In this document: piece after piece, positions 1 to 8,553 of the stretch
Position numbering within the stretch: position 1 is the first letter of the stretch
Layout: each line of letters begins with the position of its first letter
Source: Phycisphaeraceae bacterium
GTDB lineage: Bacteria > Planctomycetota > Phycisphaerae > Phycisphaerales > UBA1924
Length of the DNA stretch: 64,000 bases
Direction of reading: 5' to 3'
NCBI GenBank assembly: GCA_020639215.1
Contig: JACKHA010000005.1
Location: forward strand, 62,001 to 126,000
Program-made: the position numbers and the translations under genes
The notes under the pieces: model-generated
Told to the model about the DNA's origin: nothing
What the model saw: only the letters and a program-made list of their open reading frames with translations
Databases searched by the model: none

Positions 1-574
1 GACTTGGCCCCAACGCCGCTGCCAGCGTGCCCCTCGCTCGTCCGCCCGGTCGTCTGCGCCATGGCCCGATTCCTTCGCTTGACGCCCCGACGGCACCCGC
101 CGCGGAACGAGTCCTCTCTATCACGCCGGCCCGCCTCACAACCGCGAGCCCTGCGCGAATCCTACCCAATCGTGGGGAGGACCCTCACGACTCCACAAAC
201 AGCCGCGGCCCCCGCCTTTCGGCCGAGTCCCGCGCCCCGCGCCCGCACTTGAACGACGCCGACCCCCGAAAGGTTCGGCACCACCCCCGAACGGGCAACC
301 GTCGTGCATCGACCGAAAACACGCCCCCATTCAACCCACCCCACCCGATTCCCCCACCCGGCATTCCCGCCCCGCGCGCATCGCGCACTTCCTGCCGCTT
401 GCGAGCCCTCAACCCCGAGACTCCACCTCGAGCTCTCCGGAATCTGGAATCTCAAATCTCAGATCCCGCCCGTCCCCGCCACCGACCCATCGCACACCCC
501 CCACCCCCCATCCCCTAGAATCGCCCCCACTCACGCCCCGCCGGCCCAACGCCGCAGACCCAACAGGACCCCAC
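1..574. other. Non-coding spacer at the window edge
   Basis: I find no convincing gene here. The open frames read as Pro/Arg/Ser-rich low-complexity text, as expected from C-rich spacer DNA. The last 40 bases before nuoF contain no strong Shine-Dalgarno. Positions 436-463 hold a short run of AATCT-like units that looks like a dispersed spacer repeat. The upstream partner of nuoF, if any, lies outside the window. Confidence 0.6.
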
Positions 575-1984
575 ATGGCCTCCACCACCTGGGACATGAA
601 ACTCACCGAGGGCATCCTCACCAAGCGCATCCCCACCCCGCCCTTCGGCGACACCAAGGACCGCCACATCGTCTCCTACGACGAGTACACCAAAACGGGC
701 GGCTACCAGGGCCTCCGCAAGGCCCTGTCCATGGCCCCCGCCGACGTCACCGAGGAAGTCAAGAAGTCCGTCCTCCGCGGCCGAGGCGGCGCGGGCTTCC
801 CCTGCGGCCTCAAGTGGACCTTCCTCCCCAAACTCGAAAACGGCCCCGACGGCAAGCCCCTCCCACGCTACCTCGCCGTCAACGCCGACGAGTCCGAGCC
901 GGGCACCTTCAAGGACCGCCTCCTCATGGACTTCGATCCCCACCTCCTCCTCGAGGGGATCGCCATCGCCTGCTACGCCTGCCGCCTCAACAAGGCCTAC
1001 ATCTTCATCCGCGGCGAGTACTACCACCAGGCACGCGTCCTCGAAGACGCCATCAAAGAGGCCTACGACAACAAGATCTTCGGCCCCAAGGGCCTCCTCG
1101 CCAACAAGTCCAACGCCTCCTCAGACCCCTTCACCTGCGACGTCCACGTCCACCGCGGAGCCGGCGCCTACATCTGCGGCGAGGAAACCGGCCTCCTCGA
1201 AGCCCTCGAAGGCAAGCGAGGCTGGCCACGCATCAAGCCCCCCTTCCCCGCCGTCAAGGGCCTCTTCGGTCGCCCCACCATCATCAACAACGTCGAGACC
1301 CTCGCACACCTGCCCTCCATCATCGAGAACGGCCACGCCTGGTTCACAAACCAGGGCGTCGAATCCACCATCGGTGCCCCGCCCTCCTACGGCACCAAAC
1401 TCATGGGCATGTCCGGCCACGTCGAGCGTCCCGGCTGCTACGAGTTCGAACTCGGCATCCCCTTGCGCACCTTCGTCGAGCAATACTGCGGCGGCATCCG
1501 CCACGGGAAAAAGTTCAAGGCCGCCATCCCCGGCGGCGTCTCCATGGGCATCCTCGGCACCGACCAGTACGACGCACCCCTCGACTTCGACATCGGCCGC
1601 AAGTACAACGTCCTCGGCCTCGGCACCGCCTGCCCCACCGTCTTCGACGAGGACACCGACATGGTCGGCGTCGCTCGCAACATCGCACGCTTCTTCAAGC
1701 ACGAGTCCTGCGGCCAGTGCACCCCCTGCCGCGAGGGCTCCGGCTGGCTCTACCAACTCCTCACCCGCATCGAAGACGGCCACGCCAGAACCAAGGACCT
1801 CGACCTGGCCCTCGAGATCGCCACCTCCATGGGCTCCATGCCCGGCACCACCATCTGCGGCCTGGCCGACGGCAACAACTGGGCCGTCCGCACCATCATG
1901 AACAAGTTCAGGCCGGAGTTCGAGGCCAGAGTCAAGCCGACGTTCGTGCCGGTGAGGATGACGGTGGGGGCGGGGGGGAGATAA
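575..1984 (+). CDS. nuoF: NADH-quinone oxidoreductase subunit F
   Basis: This is the 51-kDa flavoprotein of complex I, which takes electrons from NADH onto FMN and passes them to an iron-sulfur centre at the cytoplasmic tip of the enzyme. The 469-residue product has the family's normal length. GRGGAGFP (about residues 69-76) and NADESEPGTF (about 107-116) form the FMN/NADH site. GAYICGEETGLLEALEG is the conserved core segment. ESCGQCTPCREGSG (about 375-388) supplies cysteines for the [4Fe-4S] N3 centre. No nuoE or nuoG lies beside it. The next gene is on the other strand, so the gene looks isolated from the usual operon, although its upstream side is cut by the window edge. Confidence 0.97.
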   Translation: MASTTWDMKLTEGILTKRIPTPPFGDTKDRHIVSYDEYTKTGGYQGLRKALSMAPADVTEEVKKSVLRGRGGAGFPCGLKWTFLPKLENGPDGKPLPRYLAVNADESEPGTFKDRLLMDFDPHLLLEGIAIACYACRLNKAYIFIRGEYYHQARVLEDAIKEAYDNKIFGPKGLLANKSNASSDPFTCDVHVHRGAGAYICGEETGLLEALEGKRGWPRIKPPFPAVKGLFGRPTIINNVETLAHLPSIIENGHAWFTNQGVESTIGAPPSYGTKLMGMSGHVERPGCYEFELGIPLRTFVEQYCGGIRHGKKFKAAIPGGVSMGILGTDQYDAPLDFDIGRKYNVLGLGTACPTVFDEDTDMVGVARNIARFFKHESCGQCTPCREGSGWLYQLLTRIEDGHARTKDLDLALEIATSMGSMPGTTICGLADGNNWAVRTIMNKFRPEFEARVKPTFVPVRMTVGAGGR

Positions 1985-2046
1985 CGGGGCCAGCGACTGG
2001 GCCGGGACCGAACTGGACGATCCGGCCCCCGCCCGCCGGCCGGCCT

Positions 2047-2340
2047 CTACCTCTCCGCCCGCGGCTTCTCCTTCGCCTTGATCGTCGGCGCCACCCTCGC
2101 CAGCGCCTCCAGATCCCGCGACCGCACGATCCGCTCGCCCCGTGCCGGGTCGAACGTCGACGCCGCCAGAACCTCCGCCGCCCCGCCCCACAGTTTTGCC
2201 AGCCTCTTCTCATCCCCCGCGGCCAGCGCGATGTCGCTCACCAACTCCGCCAGCCGCTGCGTCAGCGCCGTCTCCCGGTTCGCGTAGTACCCCTTGACGA
2301 TCCCCTTCTGTCGCTTGCTCAGAAACGGCTGCTCGCCCAC
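2047..2340 (-). CDS. Small conserved-looking hypothetical protein, 97 aa
   Basis: I do not recognise this family. The product is soluble, charged and probably mostly helical, with ALTQRLAELVSDIALA in the middle and a Lys/Arg-rich C-terminus (KAKEKPRAER). It starts at GTG, preceded by GGGAG about seven bases upstream, which supports the start. It converges on nuoF with about 60 bp between stops. The GGAG-rich inverted repeat at 2365-2506 lies just upstream, so its promoter must sit in or beyond that repeat. Coding looks real because the residue composition is balanced, unlike the shadow frames, but no function can be assigned. Confidence 0.6.
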   Translation of the reverse strand: MGEQPFLSKRQKGIVKGYYANRETALTQRLAELVSDIALAAGDEKRLAKLWGGAAEVLAASTFDPARGERIVRSRDLEALARVAPTIKAKEKPRAER

Positions 2341-2364
2341 GCCTGGCTCCCATCAACGAGGTAT

Positions 2365-2506
2365 CACCACGGAGACACGGAGAACACCGAGAGAGGCTCT
2401 GGGTTTGGCCAACGGCGCACGGGGCGGCGCATTGCCAACCGCGATCCATCGACACCTCGCCACACCGCTCTTTGCCTTCCTCAGTGTTCTCCGTGCCTCC
2501 GTGGTG
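2365..2506. repeat. GGAG-rich inverted repeat, copy 1
   Basis: The left arm (2365-2397) begins CACCACGGAGACACGGAG and the right arm (2481-2506) ends CCGTGCCTCCGTGGTG. The two are near-perfect reverse complements about 26 bp long, around a loop of roughly 85 bases. The arms are built from roughly 9-bp units of the type GGAGACAC / GGAGAACAC. The element fills the gap between two minus-strand genes. Five related elements occur in the window. Confidence 0.85.
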
Positions 2507-2530
2507 AACCTCCTCGCGTTCAACCATCAA

Positions 2531-3574
2531 CTACCACTCCAGCACGATCTTCCCGAACTGCTCCCCCACCTCCAGCCGCGCGTACGCATCCCGGGCTTTC
2601 TCCGCCGGAAACACCTCGTCGACCACCGGCGTGATCGCCCCGGCGTTGAACAACGCCGTGACCTCCTTGAACTCCGCGTTCGAGCCCATCGTCGAGCCCA
2701 GCACGCGCAGCTGGTTCCAGAAGATCCGGGCCAGGTCCGTCGTCGCGTCGGCCCCGCTGGTCGCCCCGGGCGTGACGTACGCCCCGCCGCGCCCCAGGCT
2801 TTTGATGCAGTTCAGGTGCGTCGCCTTGCCCGACGAATCGACGGCCATGTCCGCGCCGCGCTTGCTCGTCCACGCCCGCACCTCGCGCGACCAGTCCTGC
2901 CCCTGGTCCAGCACGCCCAGGCTCGCGCCCAACTCCTTGGCCCGGTCGAGTTTCCACTGGTGCCGGCTCGTGACCGCCACCGGGCAGCCCAAATGGCGTG
3001 CGATCGCCAGGGCGCACGTCGCCACGCCCCCGCCGATGCCCGTGATGAGCACCGCCTGCCCGGCCCGGAGCCCGCCCTTGGTGACCATCATCGAGTACGC
3101 CGTCAGCGAGCACAGCCCGAAGGCCGCCGCCTCGGCCGCGTCACGGTCGTCGCCGATCACCGCGACGTTGTCGACCGGCACGTTGACCCGCTCGCACATC
3201 GCCCCGTTGTGGTGCTCGCCGATCAGCTCATACCGCGGCGAGAGCGTGCTCCGCGGCGCCTCGCCCGCCACCGGCGCCTCGGGGATCTCGATCGCCGCGT
3301 TGTACACCACGCGCTTGCCGATCCACGACGCGTCCACGCCCGGGCCGACCTTCTCGACCACGCCGCACGCGTCGCACCCGGACACGCGCGGGTACTCGAG
3401 CTTCAGCCCCGGCACGCCGCGCCCGACCCACAGGTCCATCTGGTTGAACGCCGTCGCCAGGCACCTGAACTGGACCTGCCCCGCCCCCGGCTCGCCCGGC
3501 CCGGGCCAGTCGGTCACGAACTCGATGTTCGGGGCGACGGGCGACCCCTGCCTCGTGCACACGGCTGCTCTCAT
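2531..3574 (-). CDS. MDR-superfamily oxidoreductase (quinone reductase-like, zinc-independent)
   Basis: This is a medium-chain dehydrogenase/reductase of 347 residues. The N-terminal GroES-like half contains SGCDACGVVEKVGPGV (about 66-80). The nucleotide-binding half contains LITGIGGGVATCALAIA (about 176-192), a glycine-rich Rossmann turn. The position of the usual catalytic zinc cysteine reads FNQMDLW (about 43-49), and no four-cysteine structural zinc loop is visible. It therefore probably belongs to the zinc-free quinone oxidoreductase / enoyl reductase branch using NAD(P)H. The substrate cannot be told from the sequence. It is a single gene, with a CGATCTCACGATCG palindrome directly upstream. 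Confidence 0.85.
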   Translation of the reverse strand: MRAAVCTRQGSPVAPNIEFVTDWPGPGEPGAGQVQFRCLATAFNQMDLWVGRGVPGLKLEYPRVSGCDACGVVEKVGPGVDASWIGKRVVYNAAIEIPEAPVAGEAPRSTLSPRYELIGEHHNGAMCERVNVPVDNVAVIGDDRDAAEAAAFGLCSLTAYSMMVTKGGLRAGQAVLITGIGGGVATCALAIARHLGCPVAVTSRHQWKLDRAKELGASLGVLDQGQDWSREVRAWTSKRGADMAVDSSGKATHLNCIKSLGRGGAYVTPGATSGADATTDLARIFWNQLRVLGSTMGSNAEFKEVTALFNAGAITPVVDEVFPAEKARDAYARLEVGEQFGKIVLEW

Positions 3575-3596
3575 GCGGGCAGCGTAGGTGGGTTCA

Positions 3597-3617
3597 TCGC
3601 GATCTCACGATCGCGGC
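3597..3617. repeat. CGCGATCTCACGATCGCG palindrome, copy 1
   Basis: This is a short, nearly perfect palindrome (TCGCGATC-TCAC-GATCGCGGC). It overlaps the last codons of the glycerate kinase, and the TGA stop of that gene lies inside the palindrome. Related copies lie at 11252-11270, 11351-11375, 13206-13235 and 23468-23482. Confidence 0.8.
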
Positions 3618-5065
3618 ACTGATAGGTACACCATGGCGATGGCGGCGTCGTTGACGTTTGTGCCGCTCGGCCCGGTGCGGACGAGCAGGCCCAGTGTGCC
3701 CAGGGCGGTGTGGCTGTCGTGGCGTGCCAGGGCGTCGGCGAGATCGACGCCGCGATCGCGCGCGAGTCGGGCGGTACTCGAGTCGACCACGGCCCCCGCG
3801 GCGTCGGTCGGGCCGTCGATCCCGTCGGTGGCGAGCGTCGCGACGCAGACGCGGACGCGGCGATGCTCGGGGCGGTCGAGCTCGATCGCGGCGGCCAGGG
3901 CGAGCTCCTGGTTGCGTCCGCCCAGGCCGGGGGCGTCGGCGACGTTGACGGTGGTCTCGCCGGCGTAGACGACCGCGAACGGGGCCTGAGCGACGCGGGC
4001 TTCGGCGGCGGCGTCGGCGACCAATGCCCGACCGACGGCGCCCGCCTCGCCCTCCACCCGGCAGACGACCTTGACGCGGAATCCGAGATCCAGCAGCGTA
4101 TCGCGAGCCGCGATCGCGGCGGTCTGGTTGCTCGAGATAATCGTCGAGACAACGCCGTCGAACGCGGCGTCGCCGGGCTTGGGGGTCTCGTCATGCTCGC
4201 CGCGAACTCCGGCCCGCAGGTGCGCCACCACGCTCGGCACATGCCCGGCCGTGGCGCGGCGTTCGAGCACGCCGATCGCGTCGGCGTACGTTGTCGGGTC
4301 CGGGGCCAGCGGGCCTGACGAGATCACGTCGAGCGGATCGCCCAGGACGTCGGACACGACGAGGGCAAGGACGCGCGAACGAGCGTGGGCATCCGACCGG
4401 GGCGCACCGACGCTGCGGATCCGCGCGGCCGCGCGTCCTTCATCGCCGGCGCCGACCAAGCGCGCGAGGCGCCCGCCCTTGAGGCGCTCGCAGTGCTTGC
4501 GGACGCAGTTGAGTTCGCGGATCGGGGCCCCGGCCCGGAGCAGGCGGCGCGTGGCGTCGGTGAGGTCGTCAAGGGTCAGGTCGCCCGCGGGCGAGGCCAG
4601 GAGCGCCGAGCCGCCGCCGGACATGAGCACGAGCAGCAGCTCATCGGGCGCGGCGGCTCGCACGAACGCTTCGACGCGGCGGGCGGCGTCGACGTTTCGA
4701 CGCGTGGCGATCGGATGGTCGGCCTCGATCACGTCGAAGCCCGTGGCCCGGGCCGCGGCTGATGCGTCCGGATGCGCCGACGTGACCACCAGCCCGGCTG
4801 AAACGCGGCCCGACGCCCCACTGGCTTCCAGCAACCGGGCCGCTTCGCGCGCCATGGGCACGCCCGCCTTGCCGATCGCCAGCAATCGCACGCGGGACGC
4901 CCGGGCGAGGACGGCGTGCACCGGCTCGCGGCCCCACGCGCGCTGGAGCGCCGCCGCCGGGTCGGCGGCCCGCAACACCGCCGCACGCACCGCCGCCGCA
5001 TGGGACGCCGCGTCCTCAAACCGGGGCGTGGCGGAACGCGGCGCTGGCGAGTCCGAATCAAGCAT
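3605..5065 (-). CDS. Glycerate 2-kinase (DUF4147 + MOFRL family)
   Basis: This enzyme phosphorylates D-glycerate to 2-phosphoglycerate using ATP. The 486-residue product has the two-part layout of the MOFRL-type kinases (GckA/TtuD). The N-terminal DUF4147 half has AIGKAGVPMA (about 64-73) and LMSGGGSALLASP (about 147-159). The C-terminal MOFRL half has GGRNQELALAAAIEL and ATDGIDGPTDAAGAVVD. The frame stays open far upstream to 5800, but that stretch covers two plus-strand genes, so I chose the ATG at 5065, where family similarity begins. It faces a divergent gene starting at 5201. The last codons and stop fall inside a dispersed palindrome. gpmI (24735-26426) acts on the product. Confidence 0.93.
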   Translation of the reverse strand: MLDSDSPAPRSATPRFEDAASHAAAVRAAVLRAADPAAALQRAWGREPVHAVLARASRVRLLAIGKAGVPMAREAARLLEASGASGRVSAGLVVTSAHPDASAAARATGFDVIEADHPIATRRNVDAARRVEAFVRAAAPDELLLVLMSGGGSALLASPAGDLTLDDLTDATRRLLRAGAPIRELNCVRKHCERLKGGRLARLVGAGDEGRAAARIRSVGAPRSDAHARSRVLALVVSDVLGDPLDVISSGPLAPDPTTYADAIGVLERRATAGHVPSVVAHLRAGVRGEHDETPKPGDAAFDGVVSTIISSNQTAAIAARDTLLDLGFRVKVVCRVEGEAGAVGRALVADAAAEARVAQAPFAVVYAGETTVNVADAPGLGGRNQELALAAAIELDRPEHRRVRVCVATLATDGIDGPTDAAGAVVDSSTARLARDRGVDLADALARHDSHTALGTLGLLVRTGPSGTNVNDAAIAMVYLSVPRS

Positions 5066-5200
5066 GGGCGATCCGTTCCCGATCGAGGCTCCGACTCCGG
5101 CGTCCCGACGCGCGAACCAGATCGCCGCACGCGCGGGAACCGTGGTACGCTGGCGACCGTCCGGCGCCCGAGGCGCCGCGGCCCGCAGGAGTCTTCGACG

Positions 5201-5575
5201 ATGCAGTACGACCCGAACCGAGGGTATCCGCCGCCGAACTATGGCCCCGGCCCGCAGCCATACCCCCCACAGCCGCCGGTGCACCCGAACTACCAGCACC
5301 TGCGTCCGCACCGCGGGGGGATGGTTCTGACCCTTGGCATCCTGAGCATCGTGCTGTGCTCGCTGCTTGGGCCGTTCGCGTGGTCGATGGGATCGAGTGA
5401 CCTGAACGCGATGAACCGGGGCGAGATGGACCCGATGGGTCGGAGCACGACCCAGGCGGGCAAGATCACCGGCATCATCGGGACGGTGCTGCTGATCATC
5501 GGAGCGCTGATCTTCGTGCTGCAGTTCGTGCTGGGTGTGGCGATCCTGGGGGCGGCGGCCAGCAGCCGCCCGTGA
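5201..5575 (+). CDS. DUF4190-like small membrane protein
   Basis: The 124-residue protein has a Pro/Tyr/Gly-rich cytoplasmic-looking N-terminus (YPPPNYGPGPQPYPPQPP) followed by two membrane helices (about 45-65 and 88-115) separated by a short polar loop with DLNAMNRGEMDP. That layout is typical of DUF4190 proteins, whose function is unknown. I start at ATG 5201 with AGGAG about 15 bases upstream. A longer frame exists but reads as Arg-rich noise. It is followed after 25 bp by another small membrane protein on the same strand, so the two may be co-transcribed. Confidence 0.85.
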   Translation: MQYDPNRGYPPPNYGPGPQPYPPQPPVHPNYQHLRPHRGGMVLTLGILSIVLCSLLGPFAWSMGSSDLNAMNRGEMDPMGRSTTQAGKITGIIGTVLLIIGALIFVLQFVLGVAILGAAASSRP

Positions 5576-5600
5576 TCGGCGTGTGTCGGGGGCTCGTGCG

Positions 5601-6107
5601 ATGATCCGGTTCGAGCGGGTGGATGCGGAGCGGCGCTGGCCGCGCGTGCCGCTGCTGTGCCTCGGGGCGGCGGGGCTGTGGACGCTGCTGGTCATGCTGG
5701 CCGCGTGGTGGCTTCCGGCGGCGGCTCGGGGCGAGTCGCGAGGCACGCCCTGCATCCTGCGGGCGACGACCGGCGTGCCCTGCCCGACGTGCGGCGGCAC
5801 GCGGGCGGTGACGGCGCTGGTCGGCGGCGACGTCGGCGGGGCGATCGCGTGGAACCCGATGGTGATCGGGGGCCTGGTGCTCCTGGTCGCGTGGCTTGCG
5901 CTGCGGGTCGCGCTGCTGCGGCGGGTGGTTGTGGTGCGGCGTCGGTGGCTGGTGGCGGTGACGCTGGTGGCGGTGGTGGTGGCGAACTGGGTGTATGTGC
6001 TGGCGACGCAGGGGGTCGACCCGCCGCGGGAACGACCACCGGATCAGAACACGAGCAACCACAGGCCGATCCACACGCCGCCGGCCACCATCACGACCGA
6101 CGTGTAG
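5601..6107 (+). CDS. DUF2752 membrane protein
   Basis: The 168-residue protein carries the hallmark CPTCGGTRA (about 61-69) of DUF2752 small membrane proteins, just after a helix at about 18-40. A second hydrophobic block runs from about 80 to 125. The role of the family is not known; the two cysteines suggest metal or redox binding but that is inference. It starts at ATG 5601. The last 64 bp overlap the 3' end of the convergent transporter gene. The C-terminal 30 residues are Pro/Thr-rich and read through that antisense overlap. Confidence 0.85.
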   Translation: MIRFERVDAERRWPRVPLLCLGAAGLWTLLVMLAAWWLPAAARGESRGTPCILRATTGVPCPTCGGTRAVTALVGGDVGGAIAWNPMVIGGLVLLVAWLALRVALLRRVVVVRRRWLVAVTLVAVVVANWVYVLATQGVDPPRERPPDQNTSNHRPIHTPPATITTDV

Positions 6108-7528
6108 CCGACGATGTCGCGGGCCTTCACGCCCGTGATGCCCAGCAGCGGCAGGGCCCAGAACGGCTGGAGCATGTTGGTCAGTTGGTCGCCGTAGGCG
6201 ACGGCCATGCACATCACGCCCGGCGAGACGCCGGCCGCCTCGCCCGCCTCGAGCATGATCGGCCCCTGCACCGACCACTGCCCGCCGCCCGAGGGCACGA
6301 ACAGGTTCGTCACACCCGCGGCCAAGAAGGCGAGCACGGGCAGCGTGGTGGGCGAGGCGACCTCGGCGATGCGGGTCGCGAGCAGCGCGGTCATGCCGCT
6401 CTCGCGCATCACCGCCATGATGCCCGCGTACAGCGGGAACTGGAGGAGGATGCCGGCGCAGCCGACCGCGCCCCGCTCGATGGCCCGGGCATAGCGCATC
6501 GGCGTGCCGTGCAGCAGCAGGCCCAGCATCAGCATCGTCAGGTTGACGGCGTTGAGCGAGAGGTTCTGGAGGCCGCTCTGGCCCCAGGCGATCGCGCCGT
6601 CCTGGCGGGGCAGGTAGTAGTCGAGCGCCCACCAGCCGATCACGCCGACGAGCAGGACCGTGACGATGGGCGAGTCCTCCAGGATCCGCGGGAGAAGCGG
6701 CTTGCGCTCGTCGGGCGACGGGAGGCGGACCGAGTCGGCTGGATCGGTGCTCTCGGCAACATCCGGACGCCCTGGCTTCGTGGCGCCCGCGCCGAACGCC
6801 GAGGCCTGGCGCATGGCCGACGCGTCCTTGGGCGAGAGCAGCCACGCCATGAGCGGGCACAGCACGAGCAGGCCGCCGGTGATGACCAGATTCATGGGCG
6901 ACAAGAGTGTGCCCGACAGCGGGATCGGCGTGGCGGTGGACGCGGCCCCGAGGGAGGCGCGGATGCCGCCCTCGGTCGTCATGCTCAACGGGGCCGAGCC
7001 GGAGAACCCGCCGTGCCAGACCATCAGTCCCAGGTACCCGGCGGCGGCCAGAAGCGGGTAGTGGGCCGCCCGCCCGCGCGATTCCATCGACACGCCGACC
7101 TTGCGGGCCAGCACCGCGCCGGCGACGAGGCCGAGGCCCCAGTTCACGACGGCGAGCGCGCAGGCGACAGCGGCGATCATGGCCGCGGCCTGGGCGCAGG
7201 TGCGCGGCAGGCGGGCGAGGCGCTCGAGCCCGCGATCGACGATCGGGGCGCTGGCCAGCGCGGTGCCCGTCACGAGGATCAGGCACATCTGCATCGAGAA
7301 CGCCAGCAGCGACCAGACGCCGGTATTCGAGCCCTCTGGGCGACCCGGGGCGGACTCGAGCCCCGACCAGTAGCGGACGGCCCGGTGCAGCGACGTGTCG
7401 GTCAGCAGCACCGCCAGGCCGAGCGTGGCGAGCGTGAGCAGCACGGCCAGCACGAACGGGTCGGGCGCGGTCCGGCGGAACACCCACGACACCCGCTCGC
7501 CAACGCCCGCAACGAACCTGCCGATCAT
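6044..7528 (-). CDS. Short-chain fatty acid transporter, AtoE family
   Basis: This 494-residue integral membrane protein is predicted to move short-chain fatty acids such as acetoacetate or butyrate across the inner membrane. It opens with VSWVFRRTAPDPFVLAVLL, typical of the family. About a dozen hydrophobic segments follow. The strongest signature is the C-terminal half with SGGGQWSVQGPIMLEA and AVAYGDQLTNMLQPFW. A cytoplasmic loop at about 225-275 is polar. It lies downstream of nusG on the same strand, separated by a 230-bp spacer filled with a nested hairpin, so independent expression is likely. No ato/acd metabolic genes flank it. Confidence 0.92.
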   Translation of the reverse strand: MIGRFVAGVGERVSWVFRRTAPDPFVLAVLLTLATLGLAVLLTDTSLHRAVRYWSGLESAPGRPEGSNTGVWSLLAFSMQMCLILVTGTALASAPIVDRGLERLARLPRTCAQAAAMIAAVACALAVVNWGLGLVAGAVLARKVGVSMESRGRAAHYPLLAAAGYLGLMVWHGGFSGSAPLSMTTEGGIRASLGAASTATPIPLSGTLLSPMNLVITGGLLVLCPLMAWLLSPKDASAMRQASAFGAGATKPGRPDVAESTDPADSVRLPSPDERKPLLPRILEDSPIVTVLLVGVIGWWALDYYLPRQDGAIAWGQSGLQNLSLNAVNLTMLMLGLLLHGTPMRYARAIERGAVGCAGILLQFPLYAGIMAVMRESGMTALLATRIAEVASPTTLPVLAFLAAGVTNLFVPSGGGQWSVQGPIMLEAGEAAGVSPGVMCMAVAYGDQLTNMLQPFWALPLLGITGVKARDIVGYTSVVMVAGGVWIGLWLLVF

Positions 7529-7580
7529 GGGGGCAGCCTACCACGCCGGCCTCGCGCACGGCGCGCCGAACGACGCGGCG

Positions 7581-7701
7581 GACGCCGGACCTGAGGCGGC
7601 CTCCTTGGAATGGGGCGACGAAGGTCCGGGTCGGACCCACGGGAGGCGACGAGCAACAGAGAAGGCCACCCGGACCTTCGCAGAGCCTCAGGTCCGGCGT
7701 C
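7581..7701. repeat. Nested perfect inverted repeat (17 bp outside, 13 bp inside)
   Basis: The outer arms at 7581-7597 and 7685-7701 (GACGCCGGACCTGAGGC and its reverse complement) match over 17 of 17 bases. The inner arms at 7619-7631 and 7668-7680 (CGAAGGTCCGGGT) match over 13 of 13. Folded, this gives a long two-part hairpin about 120 nt in length between nusG and the downstream transporter gene. No T-tract follows either arm, so it is not a standard intrinsic terminator. Confidence 0.85.
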
Positions 7702-7757
7702 TGGGCGTCGGTCCGCGTTTGATTCCAGCGTCGCCTGACGCTCGCCCGGACGGCGCG

Positions 7758-8402
7758 TTACTGCTCGTCGGCCTTGCCGATCTGCCACTCCTCGAGCTCG
7801 ATCGGGGCCTGGCGACCGAAGATCGTGACCAGGACGCGGACGAGGCCCTTCTCGGGCAGCAGCTCGTCGACCGTGCCCTCGTAGCCCTCGAACGGGCCCT
7901 GCTTGATCGTGACGCTCTCGCCCTTGGCGAAGGTGAGCTTGACGGTCGGCTCGTCCTCGGGCTTGCGCGAGTCGCGGAGCATCTTCTCGATCTCGTGCTC
8001 CTGCATGGGCGTGGGGCGCCCCGCGGTGCCGACGAAGTCGCCCACGCCCGTGGTCTCCTTGATGAGGAAGAACACGTCCTGGGGGATGCGCCCATCGGGC
8101 TCGAGCTGCATCTCGACGAAGACGTAGCCGGGGTACAGCTTGGTCTCGGTGATCTTCTGCTTGCCGCCCTTGATGGTCTTGGTCTTCTCGGTCGGGACGA
8201 GGATGCGCCCGATGAGGTGGGTCATCTTCTCGATCTGGACCTTGCGCAGGAGGGTCTCGCGGACGCTCGACTCCTTGTTCGAGGCGACGCGCAGCACGAA
8301 CCAGTCCATGCCCTCCTGGCGCATGGCCTCGTCGGCGGCGATGACGCCGGTCTTCTCGTCGGGGCGGCCGTCCAGCGCTTGGGTGGTCTGCTCATCGGGC
8401 AT
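7758..8402 (-). CDS. nusG: Transcription termination/antitermination protein NusG
   Basis: NusG binds RNA polymerase, aids Rho-dependent termination and couples transcription to translation. The 214-residue product has the NGN domain (MDWFVLRVASNKE from about residue 32, LYPGYVFVEM near 90) and the KOW domain with FAKGESVTIKQGPFEGYEG (about 159-177). A non-conserved acidic N-terminal extension of about 30 residues precedes the NGN domain. I prefer ATG 8402 over the in-frame ATG 24 bases upstream because the extra codons look like spacer. It follows secE by about 150 bp. Unusually, rplK does not follow it; a nested hairpin and a transporter gene do. Confidence 0.96.
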   Translation of the reverse strand: MPDEQTTQALDGRPDEKTGVIAADEAMRQEGMDWFVLRVASNKESSVRETLLRKVQIEKMTHLIGRILVPTEKTKTIKGGKQKITETKLYPGYVFVEMQLEPDGRIPQDVFFLIKETTGVGDFVGTAGRPTPMQEHEIEKMLRDSRKPEDEPTVKLTFAKGESVTIKQGPFEGYEGTVDELLPEKGLVRVLVTIFGRQAPIELEEWQIGKADEQ

Positions 8403-8553
8403 GGTGCGGGCTCCGTGAAGGGACACGAGTGTGCGCCGAGGCGCACGGGGCTGGCGCGTCGGAAGAGAGCAAGAGAGGAAGAGACGCAGAGACTGGGAAC
8501 CGAACGGAGGGGCTGCGTGGTGGGGCGCCGGGGCGGGGCGGCGCGCCGGCGGC

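Noticed and set aside
304..2634. Very long open frame overlapping nuoF
   Set aside because: It is a Pro/Arg/His-rich shadow of nuoF and its flanks, caused by high GC; nuoF has clear motifs in another frame.
5066..5800. N-terminal extension of the glycerate kinase
   Set aside because: The upstream part is antisense to two small membrane-protein genes and is low-complexity; family similarity begins at ATG 5065.
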